A stretch of DNA of 64,000 bases from an uncultured Sphingomonadaceae bacterium (lineage in GTDB: Bacteria > Pseudomonadota > Alphaproteobacteria > Sphingomonadales > Sphingomonadaceae): NCBI GenBank assembly GCA_947493215.1, contig CANLQE010000001.1:1426001-1490000 (forward strand), given 5' to 3'. The notes under the pieces are model-generated. The model was not told the origin of the DNA. It made no database searches and saw only the letters and a program-made list of their open reading frames with translations. The position numbers and the translations under genes are program-made. Each line of letters opens with the position of its first letter. The first letter of the stretch is position 1. Shown here piece by piece: positions 7,785-15,585 of the stretch.

Positions 7785-8272
7785 AATTCGGGCGTGAACT
7801 GATCGAAATAGGCGAAGATATCGTCTTCGTCCCGGCTAGCAGCGTTCCGCCAGCTTGGCGCGGATTCTGGATTCAGCAGAGCGCCTCGGGGGGAAAGCAC
7901 CAAAACCGTCGGTGTGCCTTTAATCTCCTCAATCCCAAAACGCTGCGCAATATCAATATTGCGGTCACGATAACCGACATCGACATAGACAATCTCATAT
8001 TTGGGTTCGAGCATTGCGGCAAAGCGCGGCCGTTCAAACCATCCGGCCAGCCCCCGGCTATCGTGACACCAGTTGGCGCCCATCACCAACAAGACGCGTT
8101 TGTCGGCTGCGGCGGCACGGGCCAGTGCAGCATCGACATTTTTCGATGCTTTGGCGGTTTTCTTGTAAGGTTTGGCCTCCGGGTGTTCGGCTTCCGTCTT
8201 TTCAGCACTTGCGGCAGAGAAGGCAGGAACGGCCAAAAACAAGCCGGCGGCAAAGATCAAATATCTCATCAA
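7781..8272 (-). CDS. Secreted thioredoxin-like protein with CxxS active site
   Basis: A 163-residue protein with a cleavable-type signal peptide (to about residue 23), then a charged linker and a thioredoxin fold. The active-site motif is WCHDS (Cys69, Ser72), so the resolving cysteine of the usual CxxC is replaced by Ser; the cis-proline segment IKGTPTVLVLSP is intact. A monothiol site favours mixed-disulfide chemistry or chaperone-like capture over net dithiol reduction. Two consecutive ATGs are possible starts (8272 or 8269). It sits 4 bases after the FAD oxidoreductase and overlaps the GspN-like gene, in one operon. Confidence 0.87.
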   Translation of the reverse strand: MMRYLIFAAGLFLAVPAFSAASAEKTEAEHPEAKPYKKTAKASKNVDAALARAAAADKRVLLVMGANWCHDSRGLAGWFERPRFAAMLEPKYEIVYVDVGYRDRNIDIAQRFGIEEIKGTPTVLVLSPRGALLNPESAPSWRNAASRDEDDIFAYFDQFTPEL

Positions 8273-8276
8273 ACTC

Positions 8277-9683
8277 TCAACCCGCCTGTGCCATTAATTT
8301 CGGAATATTACCCATCGCGGCCATGGCGTTGGTCCGGAACTCGGTCAATATCGCCTGTTTCTCCTCATCTTCTGGAGGCACGCCAAAAATCATTTTGCCA
8401 AAGCCATCGAGTCGGCTCTCGGTAATCCATTTGCCGACTACCTTGTCCTGAGACCATTGAAACTGGTTCATCATATTGACCATGGTGGCCGCGGGATATG
8501 TTTCAATTCCGTCGGGCAAGGGGATCGGTTGTCCCAGCCGGTTTTTGGTCTCGTCGTCATCATAAGTGACTTCGAGAAACGCCGAGAGCGCGGCGCTAAA
8601 CGCGGGTTGCGGCACGCGGATCATTTGCAGAGTGATCAGGTCATCCTGAAATTGCGGCACCACCGGACGGCGTTCGACGGCGGTTGCCGTGCAATCGATG
8701 TACAGCGTTTCAGCTGGCATCGGATAGTCGCCGTCTTTCAAATGCATACCGCTTTGGTCAATTGTCTCCACATGGCCCATGCGGACGACATTTTTTATCT
8801 GTCGCAAGATGTCGACTTCGCCTTGAGAAATCGTGGCGTAATGGAACATGCTCGGTTTTGCATCGGGATCAATCCGCAGCATGACACCGCAGGCTTCGAG
8901 CCGCAGAAACAGATCATCAGCGGTCTCAGCTGCCGCTAGTGCCGCCATCAAATCTTTTTGTCCGCCAATGGTCTGGTGGAAAAATTCCTGACCCGGCTGG
9001 GTGTTATTCCGGTTGAGTAGCCAGCTGTCACGCGGACAGACCCAGACGATATCATCGGCATTGGCGCCAGAGCGCAGCAACCAGACGCCGACATCCATAG
9101 CGGTCTTGCCAGCGCCCAATATTACGAATTTCTTGGGCCGCGGCCCGGCTCCTTGCCAAAGCTGCGGTAAAGCATTGGGCGGGATCATATGCGCCCCGTC
9201 CTTCACGTCAAACTTTGGCGTGTGGGTGGACGGCACGGTGGTGCCATAATAGGTCGCATCGACGGTCTTTTTGCGGACCTTTACTTCGGTTTCCTGACCT
9301 GAGAGCAAAGATACAAATTTGCCGTCTCCGAGATAATCCGACATCGGATGATAGCTGACCCGGCCGCTGGGGATGAAACGCTGGTGCATCACTTTTTCAA
9401 AATAGCTATTCACTTCGGCGCCAGTGGCAAGCTCGTAATAGCCTTTATTAAGGCCAGCTGCGTCGATTTCACCGCTGCCCAACTGGGTAGAGTTTACCCC
9501 GTAAAAGGCGGACGGCTGATGCAGGGACACAAATGGATAGGCGTCATTCCAATGTCCGCCGGGTTTGCCGTGCCGGTCAACAATCGTGATATGCGCATCG
9601 CTTTCGTCGAGCAGGGTATCAGCAAAAGCCATGCCGACGGCGCCGCTGCCGATGATCAGATAATCCGTTTCGGCCTGCGCCAT
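8277..9683 (-). CDS. FAD/NAD(P)-binding oxidoreductase (flavin monooxygenase-like)
   Basis: A 468-residue two-dinucleotide-binding-domain flavoprotein. The N-terminal FAD motif is DYLIIGSGAVGMAFADTLL with the second Rossmann strand HITIVDRHGKPGGHW; the NAD(P) motif KFVILGAGKTAMDVGVWLL lies near residue 200, followed by WVCPRDSWLLNR. The layout is that of flavin-containing monooxygenase-like enzymes, though the classical Baeyer-Villiger fingerprint is not evident. An AAGGAAA site precedes the ATG at 9683. It is the first gene of an operon with a thioredoxin-like protein, GspN and a luciferase-like monooxygenase, suggesting an oxidative pathway of unknown substrate. Confidence 0.85.
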   Translation of the reverse strand: MAQAETDYLIIGSGAVGMAFADTLLDESDAHITIVDRHGKPGGHWNDAYPFVSLHQPSAFYGVNSTQLGSGEIDAAGLNKGYYELATGAEVNSYFEKVMHQRFIPSGRVSYHPMSDYLGDGKFVSLLSGQETEVKVRKKTVDATYYGTTVPSTHTPKFDVKDGAHMIPPNALPQLWQGAGPRPKKFVILGAGKTAMDVGVWLLRSGANADDIVWVCPRDSWLLNRNNTQPGQEFFHQTIGGQKDLMAALAAAETADDLFLRLEACGVMLRIDPDAKPSMFHYATISQGEVDILRQIKNVVRMGHVETIDQSGMHLKDGDYPMPAETLYIDCTATAVERRPVVPQFQDDLITLQMIRVPQPAFSAALSAFLEVTYDDDETKNRLGQPIPLPDGIETYPAATMVNMMNQFQWSQDKVVGKWITESRLDGFGKMIFGVPPEDEEKQAILTEFRTNAMAAMGNIPKLMAQAG

Positions 9684-9743
9684 TTTTTATTTTCCTTCGC
9701 TCGATATCACGTAATTCTTAAGCGTTAATCCGCGATAGGGCAA

Positions 9744-10676
9744 TCAAACTTCCATGGGCGTCAACGAACATGATTTTGTGAGTGCCAAACCACGTTTCAT
9801 AGCGGGGTAGCTGCGGACGATAGCGGCGCTCATTGCCAATTCAAAACGAACATCGCGGCTATGTTGTGCCTCGATCTGATCACCCAATGGAAATGCTTCG
9901 GATGATCCACTGGCAACGGCCTGACCAAAGTCGAAGCCGAGTTTTTCCGCTGCTGCTAACGCGCTGCCGCCCGAGAGCATTTGATTGACCTGATCGCGCG
10001 GCAAACCATCGGCCAATGCACCATTGGCCGCCGTGATGGCGCAAGGGCCACAATCCTCAACCAGTGTGGCTCCAATCCGGGCGGCATGAAACAAGGCGGC
10101 GGGCGCCGCATGGCGATGATTGGCAGCCGGAGAAAGATGCATCATTTTTTCAAACGCATGTCCAGGAGCAGCAGCGACATCTTTCATATATTCGCTCTCG
10201 CCGGGATTGAGGTTATCGATCGCCTTCATAACAGCCGCCTTGGGCAGCCCGGCAGGCGCAATATGTTGGCGAACAAAGAGGATGCCGATGGCTATGAACA
10301 CCAATATCGGTGGCCCCAAAACACCCGGCGCATCGGCGACAAACACATCGGGGGAGCAAATGCCAACCGACACTTCATAAATATGCAAAACCCCATGCAG
10401 CGACAGCCACAACCCGCCAGCCAAAGCAGCGATCCAGCGCATACGGATATTCACCGAAGCATAAAGCAGGATGAACCCGCAGCTCGCATAGGCGATACCG
10501 ATATCGCGAATGAAATGCTTGTTGGGCGGGCCGGTGGTCACGACAGTGGGAATCGCGGTATACCAGTCAAGTGGGCTGATGATCATGAATAGACCAAAGA
10601 GAAGCGAGAAAAGCCCAACTGCGAGGACAAGGAATTGAGCAATGCGGTCAAGAACATCTGGTTTTCCGGTCTGCAT
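9744..10676 (-). CDS. Membrane protein fused to an AhpD/carboxymuconolactone decarboxylase-like domain
   Basis: A 310-residue fusion. Residues about 1-145 hold four hydrophobic segments (for example FLVLAVGLFSLLFGLFMII and GVLGPPILVFIAIGILFV). Residues about 170-300 resemble the AhpD-like fold, with the redox motif EDCGPCAITAANGAL (a CxxC) preceded by HAARIGATL. AhpD-like domains reduce peroxides or act as disulfide reductants, so the protein may couple a membrane module to thiol chemistry. The ATG at 10676 has an AGGAAG site. The gene is divergent from an Rrf2 regulator across a 144-bp gap carrying two matching 19-bp sites, which strongly suggests it is the regulator's target. Confidence 0.8.
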   Translation of the reverse strand: MQTGKPDVLDRIAQFLVLAVGLFSLLFGLFMIISPLDWYTAIPTVVTTGPPNKHFIRDIGIAYASCGFILLYASVNIRMRWIAALAGGLWLSLHGVLHIYEVSVGICSPDVFVADAPGVLGPPILVFIAIGILFVRQHIAPAGLPKAAVMKAIDNLNPGESEYMKDVAAAPGHAFEKMMHLSPAANHRHAAPAALFHAARIGATLVEDCGPCAITAANGALADGLPRDQVNQMLSGGSALAAAEKLGFDFGQAVASGSSEAFPLGDQIEAQHSRDVRFELAMSAAIVRSYPAMKRGLALTKSCSLTPMEV

Positions 10677-10706
10677 GGTAGCTTCCTAACATTGGTTGAT
10701 ATTTAT

Positions 10707-10725
10707 TCGGACATTTATTATCCGA
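10707..10725. promoter_or_regulatory. Candidate Rrf2 operator, site 1
   Basis: TCGGACATTTATTATCCGA has perfect TCGGA/TCCGA arms around a 9-base AT-rich centre. It lies 31 bases upstream of the minus-strand fusion gene start. It matches site 2 (10779-10797) at 15 of 19 positions. The size and AT-rich centre suit an Rrf2-family dimer. Confidence 0.6.
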
Positions 10726-10778
10726 TTTAAAGGCCCTGTCAACATTTGAGTGCTGGAAAATTGCTCCCATTGCGTTAT

Positions 10779-10797
10779 TCGGATATATATTGTCGGA
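10779..10797. promoter_or_regulatory. Candidate Rrf2 operator, site 2
   Basis: TCGGATATATATTGTCGGA shares 15 of 19 positions with site 1 but its right half-site is less symmetric. It ends 23 bases before the rrf2 start codon, so binding there would give autoregulation. Confidence 0.5.
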
Positions 10798-10820
10798 AAA
10801 TATCGAAAAGCGGATAGCCA

Positions 10821-11330
10821 ATGCAAATTTCCAAAGGTGTTGAATGGGCGGTACACGCGGCCAGCTTGTTGAACGGACTTCCGGTCGGTCGCGGCTTGAA
10901 GGCGGAGGCAATGGCCCGTTACCATGATGTCCCCGCTGCCTATATGGCTAAGCAATTGCAGGCATTGAGTAAGGCGGGTATCACAAAATCATCCCGCGGC
11001 GCGCATGGCGGCTATCGCCTTGCCAAACCGGCGGACCAGATATCGCTATGGGACATTACCGCAGCGGTTGACGGCAAAGGTCCGGCTTTTCGATGTACCG
11101 AAATTCGCCAAAATGGCCCGTGCGGATTGAAGCCGAAAGATTGCAAACAGGCCTGCCAGATTGCCGCCGCCTTTGCCGCGGCGGAGCAGGCGTTCCGGGA
11201 CAGTCTGGCGGCGATTTCGCTGGCTGATATAGCAGGTCAGGTGGTGAACGATGCGCAACCGGATCATCTGCTGGCTATCATGAACTGGCTGAATGCCGAG
11301 GCAGAGCCGCTGAGCGACAAAAACCTGTAG
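10821..11330 (+). CDS. Rrf2 family transcriptional regulator
   Basis: A 169-residue regulator. The winged-helix part runs MQISKGVEWAVHAASLL through VPAAYMAKQLQALSKAGI and SSRGAHGGYRLAKP, the Rrf2 signature. Then come four cysteines, RC-x8-C-x6-C-x3-C (about residues 93-113), in the region where IscR and NsrR bind an iron-sulfur cluster. It therefore probably senses iron-sulfur status, nitric oxide or redox state, although the spacing differs from IscR and NsrR. It is divergent from the AhpD-fusion gene and likely controls it and itself through the two 19-bp sites. Confidence 0.93.
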   Translation: MQISKGVEWAVHAASLLNGLPVGRGLKAEAMARYHDVPAAYMAKQLQALSKAGITKSSRGAHGGYRLAKPADQISLWDITAAVDGKGPAFRCTEIRQNGPCGLKPKDCKQACQIAAAFAAAEQAFRDSLAAISLADIAGQVVNDAQPDHLLAIMNWLNAEAEPLSDKNL

Positions 11331-11334
11331 TCAA

Positions 11335-11628
11335 TTATATGAGTTTGGCCATGGTCTCAAACCGCAACGGCTCGGCCAGCCAATTGGCATAATTGTCCAT
11401 CACCGCCTTGGTGTAAGGCTTGCCATGATGCTCCGTCAGAGCGTCCTCATTCTGCCATTCTTCAAACAGGAAAATATGCCCCTGATCGGCATCGGCCAGA
11501 ACCGTGAACTGGATGCAGCCGGGCTCGGCTCGTGTTTCTGTGACTATGGCTAAGATGGCAGCTTGTGCATCGTCATAATATTCGGTCTTTGGTGTGATTT
11601 TGGCAAAACCGAAAAGCGTGTTGGTCAT
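11335..11628 (-). CDS. Antibiotic-biosynthesis-monooxygenase (ABM/YgiN-like) domain protein
   Basis: A 97-residue single-domain protein of the dimeric ferredoxin-like ABM fold, recognised by AEPGCIQFTVLADADQGHIFLFEEWQN (spread over residues 34-60) and DALTEHHGKPYTKAV. Relatives include quinol monooxygenases and haem-degrading enzymes. It converges on the rrf2 gene with only 4 bases between stops and lies downstream of ispG on the same strand, though 48 bases away. Confidence 0.85.
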   Translation of the reverse strand: MTNTLFGFAKITPKTEYYDDAQAAILAIVTETRAEPGCIQFTVLADADQGHIFLFEEWQNEDALTEHHGKPYTKAVMDNYANWLAEPLRFETMAKLI

Positions 11629-11676
11629 ATGTTTGAGACTTTCGTTTTAATAAGCCCCCGCTCCCTTATCCCCGTT

Positions 11677-12813
11677 TCACTCCGCCGCTTCGACCTGTTC
11701 CGTAGCCGCTTCAATCTCCGCCGCTTTGGCTTCGACGAGTTTCACAATATGTTCGACCATATCATTATCTTCGACATGATGGTCCGTGACCCCGGACAGG
11801 TAAACCATATGCTTGCCCGCACCGCCGCCGGTAATGCCGATGTCGGTCTCGCGCGCTTCGCCCGGTCCATTGACGACGCAGCCGAGGACCGAGAGCGATA
11901 AAGGCGTGCGGATATGCTGCAGCCGTTCTTCCAGTGTTTGTACCGTGCGGATCACATCAAAACCTTGCCGCGCGCAGCTTGGGCAACTTACAACGCGGAC
12001 GCCGCGGGTGCGCAGGCCGAGGGCTTTCAGCATCTCGTAACCGACACGAACTTCTTCTTCCGGTTCAGCCGATAGGCTGACGCGGATGGTGTCGCCAATG
12101 CCCGCCCAGAGCAAATTGCCCATGCCGATGGAACTTTTCACCGTGCCGCCGATCAGGCCGCCTGCTTCGGTAATGCCCAAATGCAGAGGACAATCCACCG
12201 CATCGGCCAGCTGTGAATAAGCGGCGACGGCGAGAAACACGTCTGACGCCTTTACGGCGACTTTAAATTCATGAAAATCATGGTCCTGCAAAATCTTGAT
12301 ATGGTCGAGCGCGCTTTCGACCAAAGCTTCGGGGCAGGGCTCGCCATATTTTTCAAGCAGGTCTTTTTCGAGACTTCCGGCATTCACGCCGATACGGATC
12401 GCGCAGCCATTGGCTTTGGCCGCATCGACCACCTCTTTGACCCGCGCGGCGCTGCCGATATTGCCGGGATTGATGCGCAGACAGGCGGCTCCTGCCTCGG
12501 CGGCTTCGATCCCGCGCTTATAGTGGAAATGGATATCCGCCACGATCGGCACCTGGCTGGCGCGGACAATTTGTTTCAGCGCAGCCGTGCTCTCCACATC
12601 GGGACAGGATACGCGGATAATATCAACACCCGCTTCTTCACAGCGGCGGATTTGATCAATTGTCGCCTTGGGGTCGCTGGTCAGCGTGTTGGTCATCGTC
12701 TGCACGGTAATCGGTGCGTCGCCGCCTACCGGCACATCTCCAACCATGATTTGGCGGCTTTTGCGGCGTTCAATGTCGCGCCAAGGACGTAAGGAAGGAT
12801 TGTTCGCGGTCAT
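11677..12813 (-). CDS. ispG: 4-hydroxy-3-methylbut-2-enyl diphosphate synthase
   Basis: A 378-residue enzyme of the MEP isoprenoid pathway that converts MEcPP to HMBPP with a 4Fe-4S cluster. The start chosen is the ATG at 12813 ([19 protein letters not shown]), which has an AAGAG site upstream; the frame continues upstream to 12996 with non-homologous sequence. Conserved segments include [35 protein letters not shown] and [10 protein letters not shown]. The cluster ligands are in [13 protein letters not shown] and [21 protein letters not shown], whose Glu is also a known active-site residue. Length and motifs are normal. Confidence 0.97.
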   Translation of the reverse strand: MTANNPSLRPWRDIERRKSRQIMVGDVPVGGDAPITVQTMTNTLTSDPKATIDQIRRCEEAGVDIIRVSCPDVESTAALKQIVRASQVPIVADIHFHYKRGIEAAEAGAACLRINPGNIGSAARVKEVVDAAKANGCAIRIGVNAGSLEKDLLEKYGEPCPEALVESALDHIKILQDHDFHEFKVAVKASDVFLAVAAYSQLADAVDCPLHLGITEAGGLIGGTVKSSIGMGNLLWAGIGDTIRVSLSAEPEEEVRVGYEMLKALGLRTRGVRVVSCPSCARQGFDVIRTVQTLEERLQHIRTPLSLSVLGCVVNGPGEARETDIGITGGGAGKHMVYLSGVTDHHVEDNDMVEHIVKLVEAKAAEIEAATEQVEAAE

Positions 12814-12899
12814 AATTTGCTCTTGTAAGAAGGGCTGTATTGCTGAACATATAGGTCGCCCGCCGTCAAAAGGTAAGGGCGAAGTGGGAGAGATTTGCA

Positions 12900-14009
12900 A
12901 TGATCCGTTTTCTGGCGCGTTTAACCGGCCTCGCCATGTTGTTTTCGGCCTCAGGCTCTGCGGCTCTGGCAGAGACCACGGCCGAAGAAGATCCAAGTTG
13001 GTCGATTGCCATTCACGGCGGTGCCGGTACGATTAATCGGGACAAGATAACGCCTGAGAAGGACGCCGAAATCCGGGCTGCGCTCAGTAAAGCTTTAGAC
13101 GCGGGGTCCAAAATCCTGAGAGATGGCGGTAGCTCCATGGACGCTATTACTGCGACCATCACGCTTTTGGAAAATGACCCGAATTTCAACGCCGGCAAAG
13201 GCGCAGTATTTACTTGGGATAAGACCAATGAGCTCGATAGTAGCATCATGGACGGCAGCGATTTATCTGCCGGTGCTGTGGCTGGTGTTACCGCGACGAA
13301 GAATCCAATTTTATTGGCCCGCGCCGTCAAAGATAAAAGCCCACATGTGATGTTGTCTGGCAAAGGGGCTGATCAGTTCAGCCGCGAACAGGGTCTGGAT
13401 CAGGTCACAGCAGATTATTACGGAACGCCTCGCCGCTTGCAACAGATTGAGGATGTGCTCGCTAAACAAGTGAGCGCCGCGGATGTCGATTATAAATTCG
13501 GTACGGTCGGCGCCGTCGCCATGGACAGCAAGGGTAGCATGGCCGCAGGAACCTCAACCGGTGGTATGACCGGTAAAAGATGGGGGCGGATTGGCGATAG
13601 CCCGGTCATTGGTGCGGGCACCTATGCTGACAACCGTAGCTGCGCAATATCAGCAACCGGCGCTGGTGAATATTTCATCCGGCTGGGCGTTGCTCATGAG
13701 ATTTGCACGCGGATTCGTATGCGGTTTTTTGCGGCACGAGACGAAGTGCAGGAAACGGTGCCCAAAGACGACTCTGGCGTTCCCGAATATTATGTTCATG
13801 CCAGTGAATTTTCTCTGCCCCCTGAAGAAGCGCAGAAGATCGCTGATGATGTTATTGCCGAACTAGGTCAGTTGGGCGGCACGGGCGGTATCATCTTCGC
13901 GACGCCATGGGGACAGGCCGGATATAGTTTTAACACCCCGGGCATGTATCGGGGGCGGGCAAATAGCGAAGGTGCGATGAGTGTGTCGATATATGGGGAT
14001 GAAGAATAG
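12900..14009 (+). CDS. Secreted isoaspartyl peptidase / type III L-asparaginase
   Basis: A 369-residue Ntn hydrolase precursor with a signal peptide (cleavage around residue 24), so it acts in the periplasm or outside. The alpha part starts [11 protein letters not shown] and has [23 protein letters not shown]. The autocleavage site with nucleophilic Thr is in [38 protein letters not shown] follows. It removes isoaspartyl residues from peptides and may deamidate asparagine. It is divergent from ispG and stands alone. The C-terminal part ([24 protein letters not shown]) is family-typical. Confidence 0.94.
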   Translation: MIRFLARLTGLAMLFSASGSAALAETTAEEDPSWSIAIHGGAGTINRDKITPEKDAEIRAALSKALDAGSKILRDGGSSMDAITATITLLENDPNFNAGKGAVFTWDKTNELDSSIMDGSDLSAGAVAGVTATKNPILLARAVKDKSPHVMLSGKGADQFSREQGLDQVTADYYGTPRRLQQIEDVLAKQVSAADVDYKFGTVGAVAMDSKGSMAAGTSTGGMTGKRWGRIGDSPVIGAGTYADNRSCAISATGAGEYFIRLGVAHEICTRIRMRFFAARDEVQETVPKDDSGVPEYYVHASEFSLPPEEAQKIADDVIAELGQLGGTGGIIFATPWGQAGYSFNTPGMYRGRANSEGAMSVSIYGDEE

Positions 14010-14052
14010 ATTCCCGCTTCCCCTCGCTTAATCACTCGGTTAAACCCGCTTC

Positions 14053-15576
14053 ATGACATGGAAACCGGAAATTGAAGAGCTGCATGAGCGTGAGCGCCTT
14101 GCTGAAAAAATGGGCGGGGAGGAAAAAGTCTCTCGCCAGCATGGACGCGGAAAGCTGGATGCGCGGGCCCGGATTGCCGGAATTGTCGATGAAGGTAGCT
14201 TTCGCGAAATTGGCAAGATTGCCGGGCGCGGTACCTATAATGACAAAGCAGAGTTTGAGGATTTTGCGCCGAGCAATCTGATTTTTGGCCGCGCGAATAT
14301 TGAAGGCCGCCCGGTTGTCGCCAGCGCTGACGACTTCACTGTGCGGGGCGGGGCAGCCGATGCGGCGCTGCATCGGAAATTCGTTCAGTGCGAGAAAATG
14401 GCCCATACGCTGGGTATTCCGATGATCCGGATGATTGACGGCACCGGTGGCGGTGGGTCGGTGAAGTCGCTTGAAGATATGGGCTTTACCTATGTGCCGG
14501 CGGTTCCCGGCTGGGATGACATTATTAAAAATCAGGAGACGGTTCCTGTGGTGGCTCTGGCCCTCGGCCCGACGGCTGGCATGGGTGCAGCGCGCACGGT
14601 TGCGAGCCACTATTCGATCATGGTGCGCGAATTGTCTCAGATTTTTGCGGCTGGCCCCGCCGTTGCCGCGGCCATTGGCGATACGCTGACCAAGGAAGAA
14701 TTGGGTGGCAGCGAGATTCACACCCGCAACGGTGTGGTGGATGAAGAGGTTGGCAGCGAGGCCGAAGCCTTTGCCACCGCACGCAAGTTTCTCTCTTACT
14801 TGCCCAGCAATATCAATCAGCGGGCCGAGCGGGTCGTAACCAACGATCCGGCTGGACGCCGCGACCAAGCCCTGCTCTCCGCCGTCCCGCGTGGCGACAA
14901 GCAAGTCTATTCCATGCGCAAGATCATGGATTCGGTTTTTGATAAAGGCTCTGTTTTCGAAATGGGCAAACGCTGGGGCAAGGCAGCGATTACCGCCTTT
15001 GCACGGCTGGATGGTTATCCGGTTGCGGTGCTCGCCAATGATCCGAGTTTTCTGGGTGGTAGCTGGGAGGCGAAATCATCGGAAAAGGTCGAACGCTTTG
15101 CAAAGCTTGCCGATCAGTTTCGTTTGCCAGTGGTGCATCTGGTCGATAATCCCGGTTTCATGATTGGTGAAGACGCCGAACGGACCGGCACGATCCGTTA
15201 CGGCGTGCAGGCGATGAATGCCGTTTACAAGGCGACGGTCCCTTGGGCGAGCATCATCGTCCGGCGGGCTTACGGTATCGCCGGTAGCGCCATGTCCAAT
15301 GCGGAGAATTTCCAATATCGCTTTGCCTGGCCGAGCGGGGATTGGGGATCACTGCCCATCGCCGGCGGGTTGGAGGTCGCCTATAAGGCGGATATCGAAG
15401 CGTCCGAAGATCCGTCTGCGCGACTGGAAGAGATAAAGGCCAAGCTCAATCAGGTAACCTCGCCATTCCGCACGGCAGAACAGTTTAGCGTCGAAGATAT
15501 TATCGATCCGCGAGAAACTAGGCCATTGCTGTGCGAATTTGCCGATTTGGCATGGCGGAAACTGGAAGCGGAATAG
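14053..15576 (+). CDS. Acyl-CoA carboxylase carboxyltransferase subunit
   Basis: A 507-residue carboxyltransferase of the propionyl-/methylcrotonyl-/geranyl-CoA carboxylase beta family. Both crotonase-like halves are present: the N half with GRGTYND and the C half with RLDGYPVAVLANDPSFLGGSW, LVDNPGFMIGEDAER and AYGIAGSAMSNA. It would transfer a carboxyl group from carboxybiotin to an acyl-CoA. No biotin carboxylase or biotin carrier subunit is adjacent, so the partner must be encoded elsewhere and the acyl-CoA substrate cannot be fixed from the sequence. It follows the isoaspartyl peptidase gene by 43 bases. Confidence 0.9.
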   Translation: MTWKPEIEELHERERLAEKMGGEEKVSRQHGRGKLDARARIAGIVDEGSFREIGKIAGRGTYNDKAEFEDFAPSNLIFGRANIEGRPVVASADDFTVRGGAADAALHRKFVQCEKMAHTLGIPMIRMIDGTGGGGSVKSLEDMGFTYVPAVPGWDDIIKNQETVPVVALALGPTAGMGAARTVASHYSIMVRELSQIFAAGPAVAAAIGDTLTKEELGGSEIHTRNGVVDEEVGSEAEAFATARKFLSYLPSNINQRAERVVTNDPAGRRDQALLSAVPRGDKQVYSMRKIMDSVFDKGSVFEMGKRWGKAAITAFARLDGYPVAVLANDPSFLGGSWEAKSSEKVERFAKLADQFRLPVVHLVDNPGFMIGEDAERTGTIRYGVQAMNAVYKATVPWASIIVRRAYGIAGSAMSNAENFQYRFAWPSGDWGSLPIAGGLEVAYKADIEASEDPSARLEEIKAKLNQVTSPFRTAEQFSVEDIIDPRETRPLLCEFADLAWRKLEAE

Positions 15577-15585
15577 TCCAGCGGA

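Noticed and set aside
11677-12996. Longer 439-residue form of IspG
   Set aside because: The extra N-terminal 61 residues lack homology-like features and overlap the divergent gene start; the ATG at 12813 has a ribosome site and matches family length.
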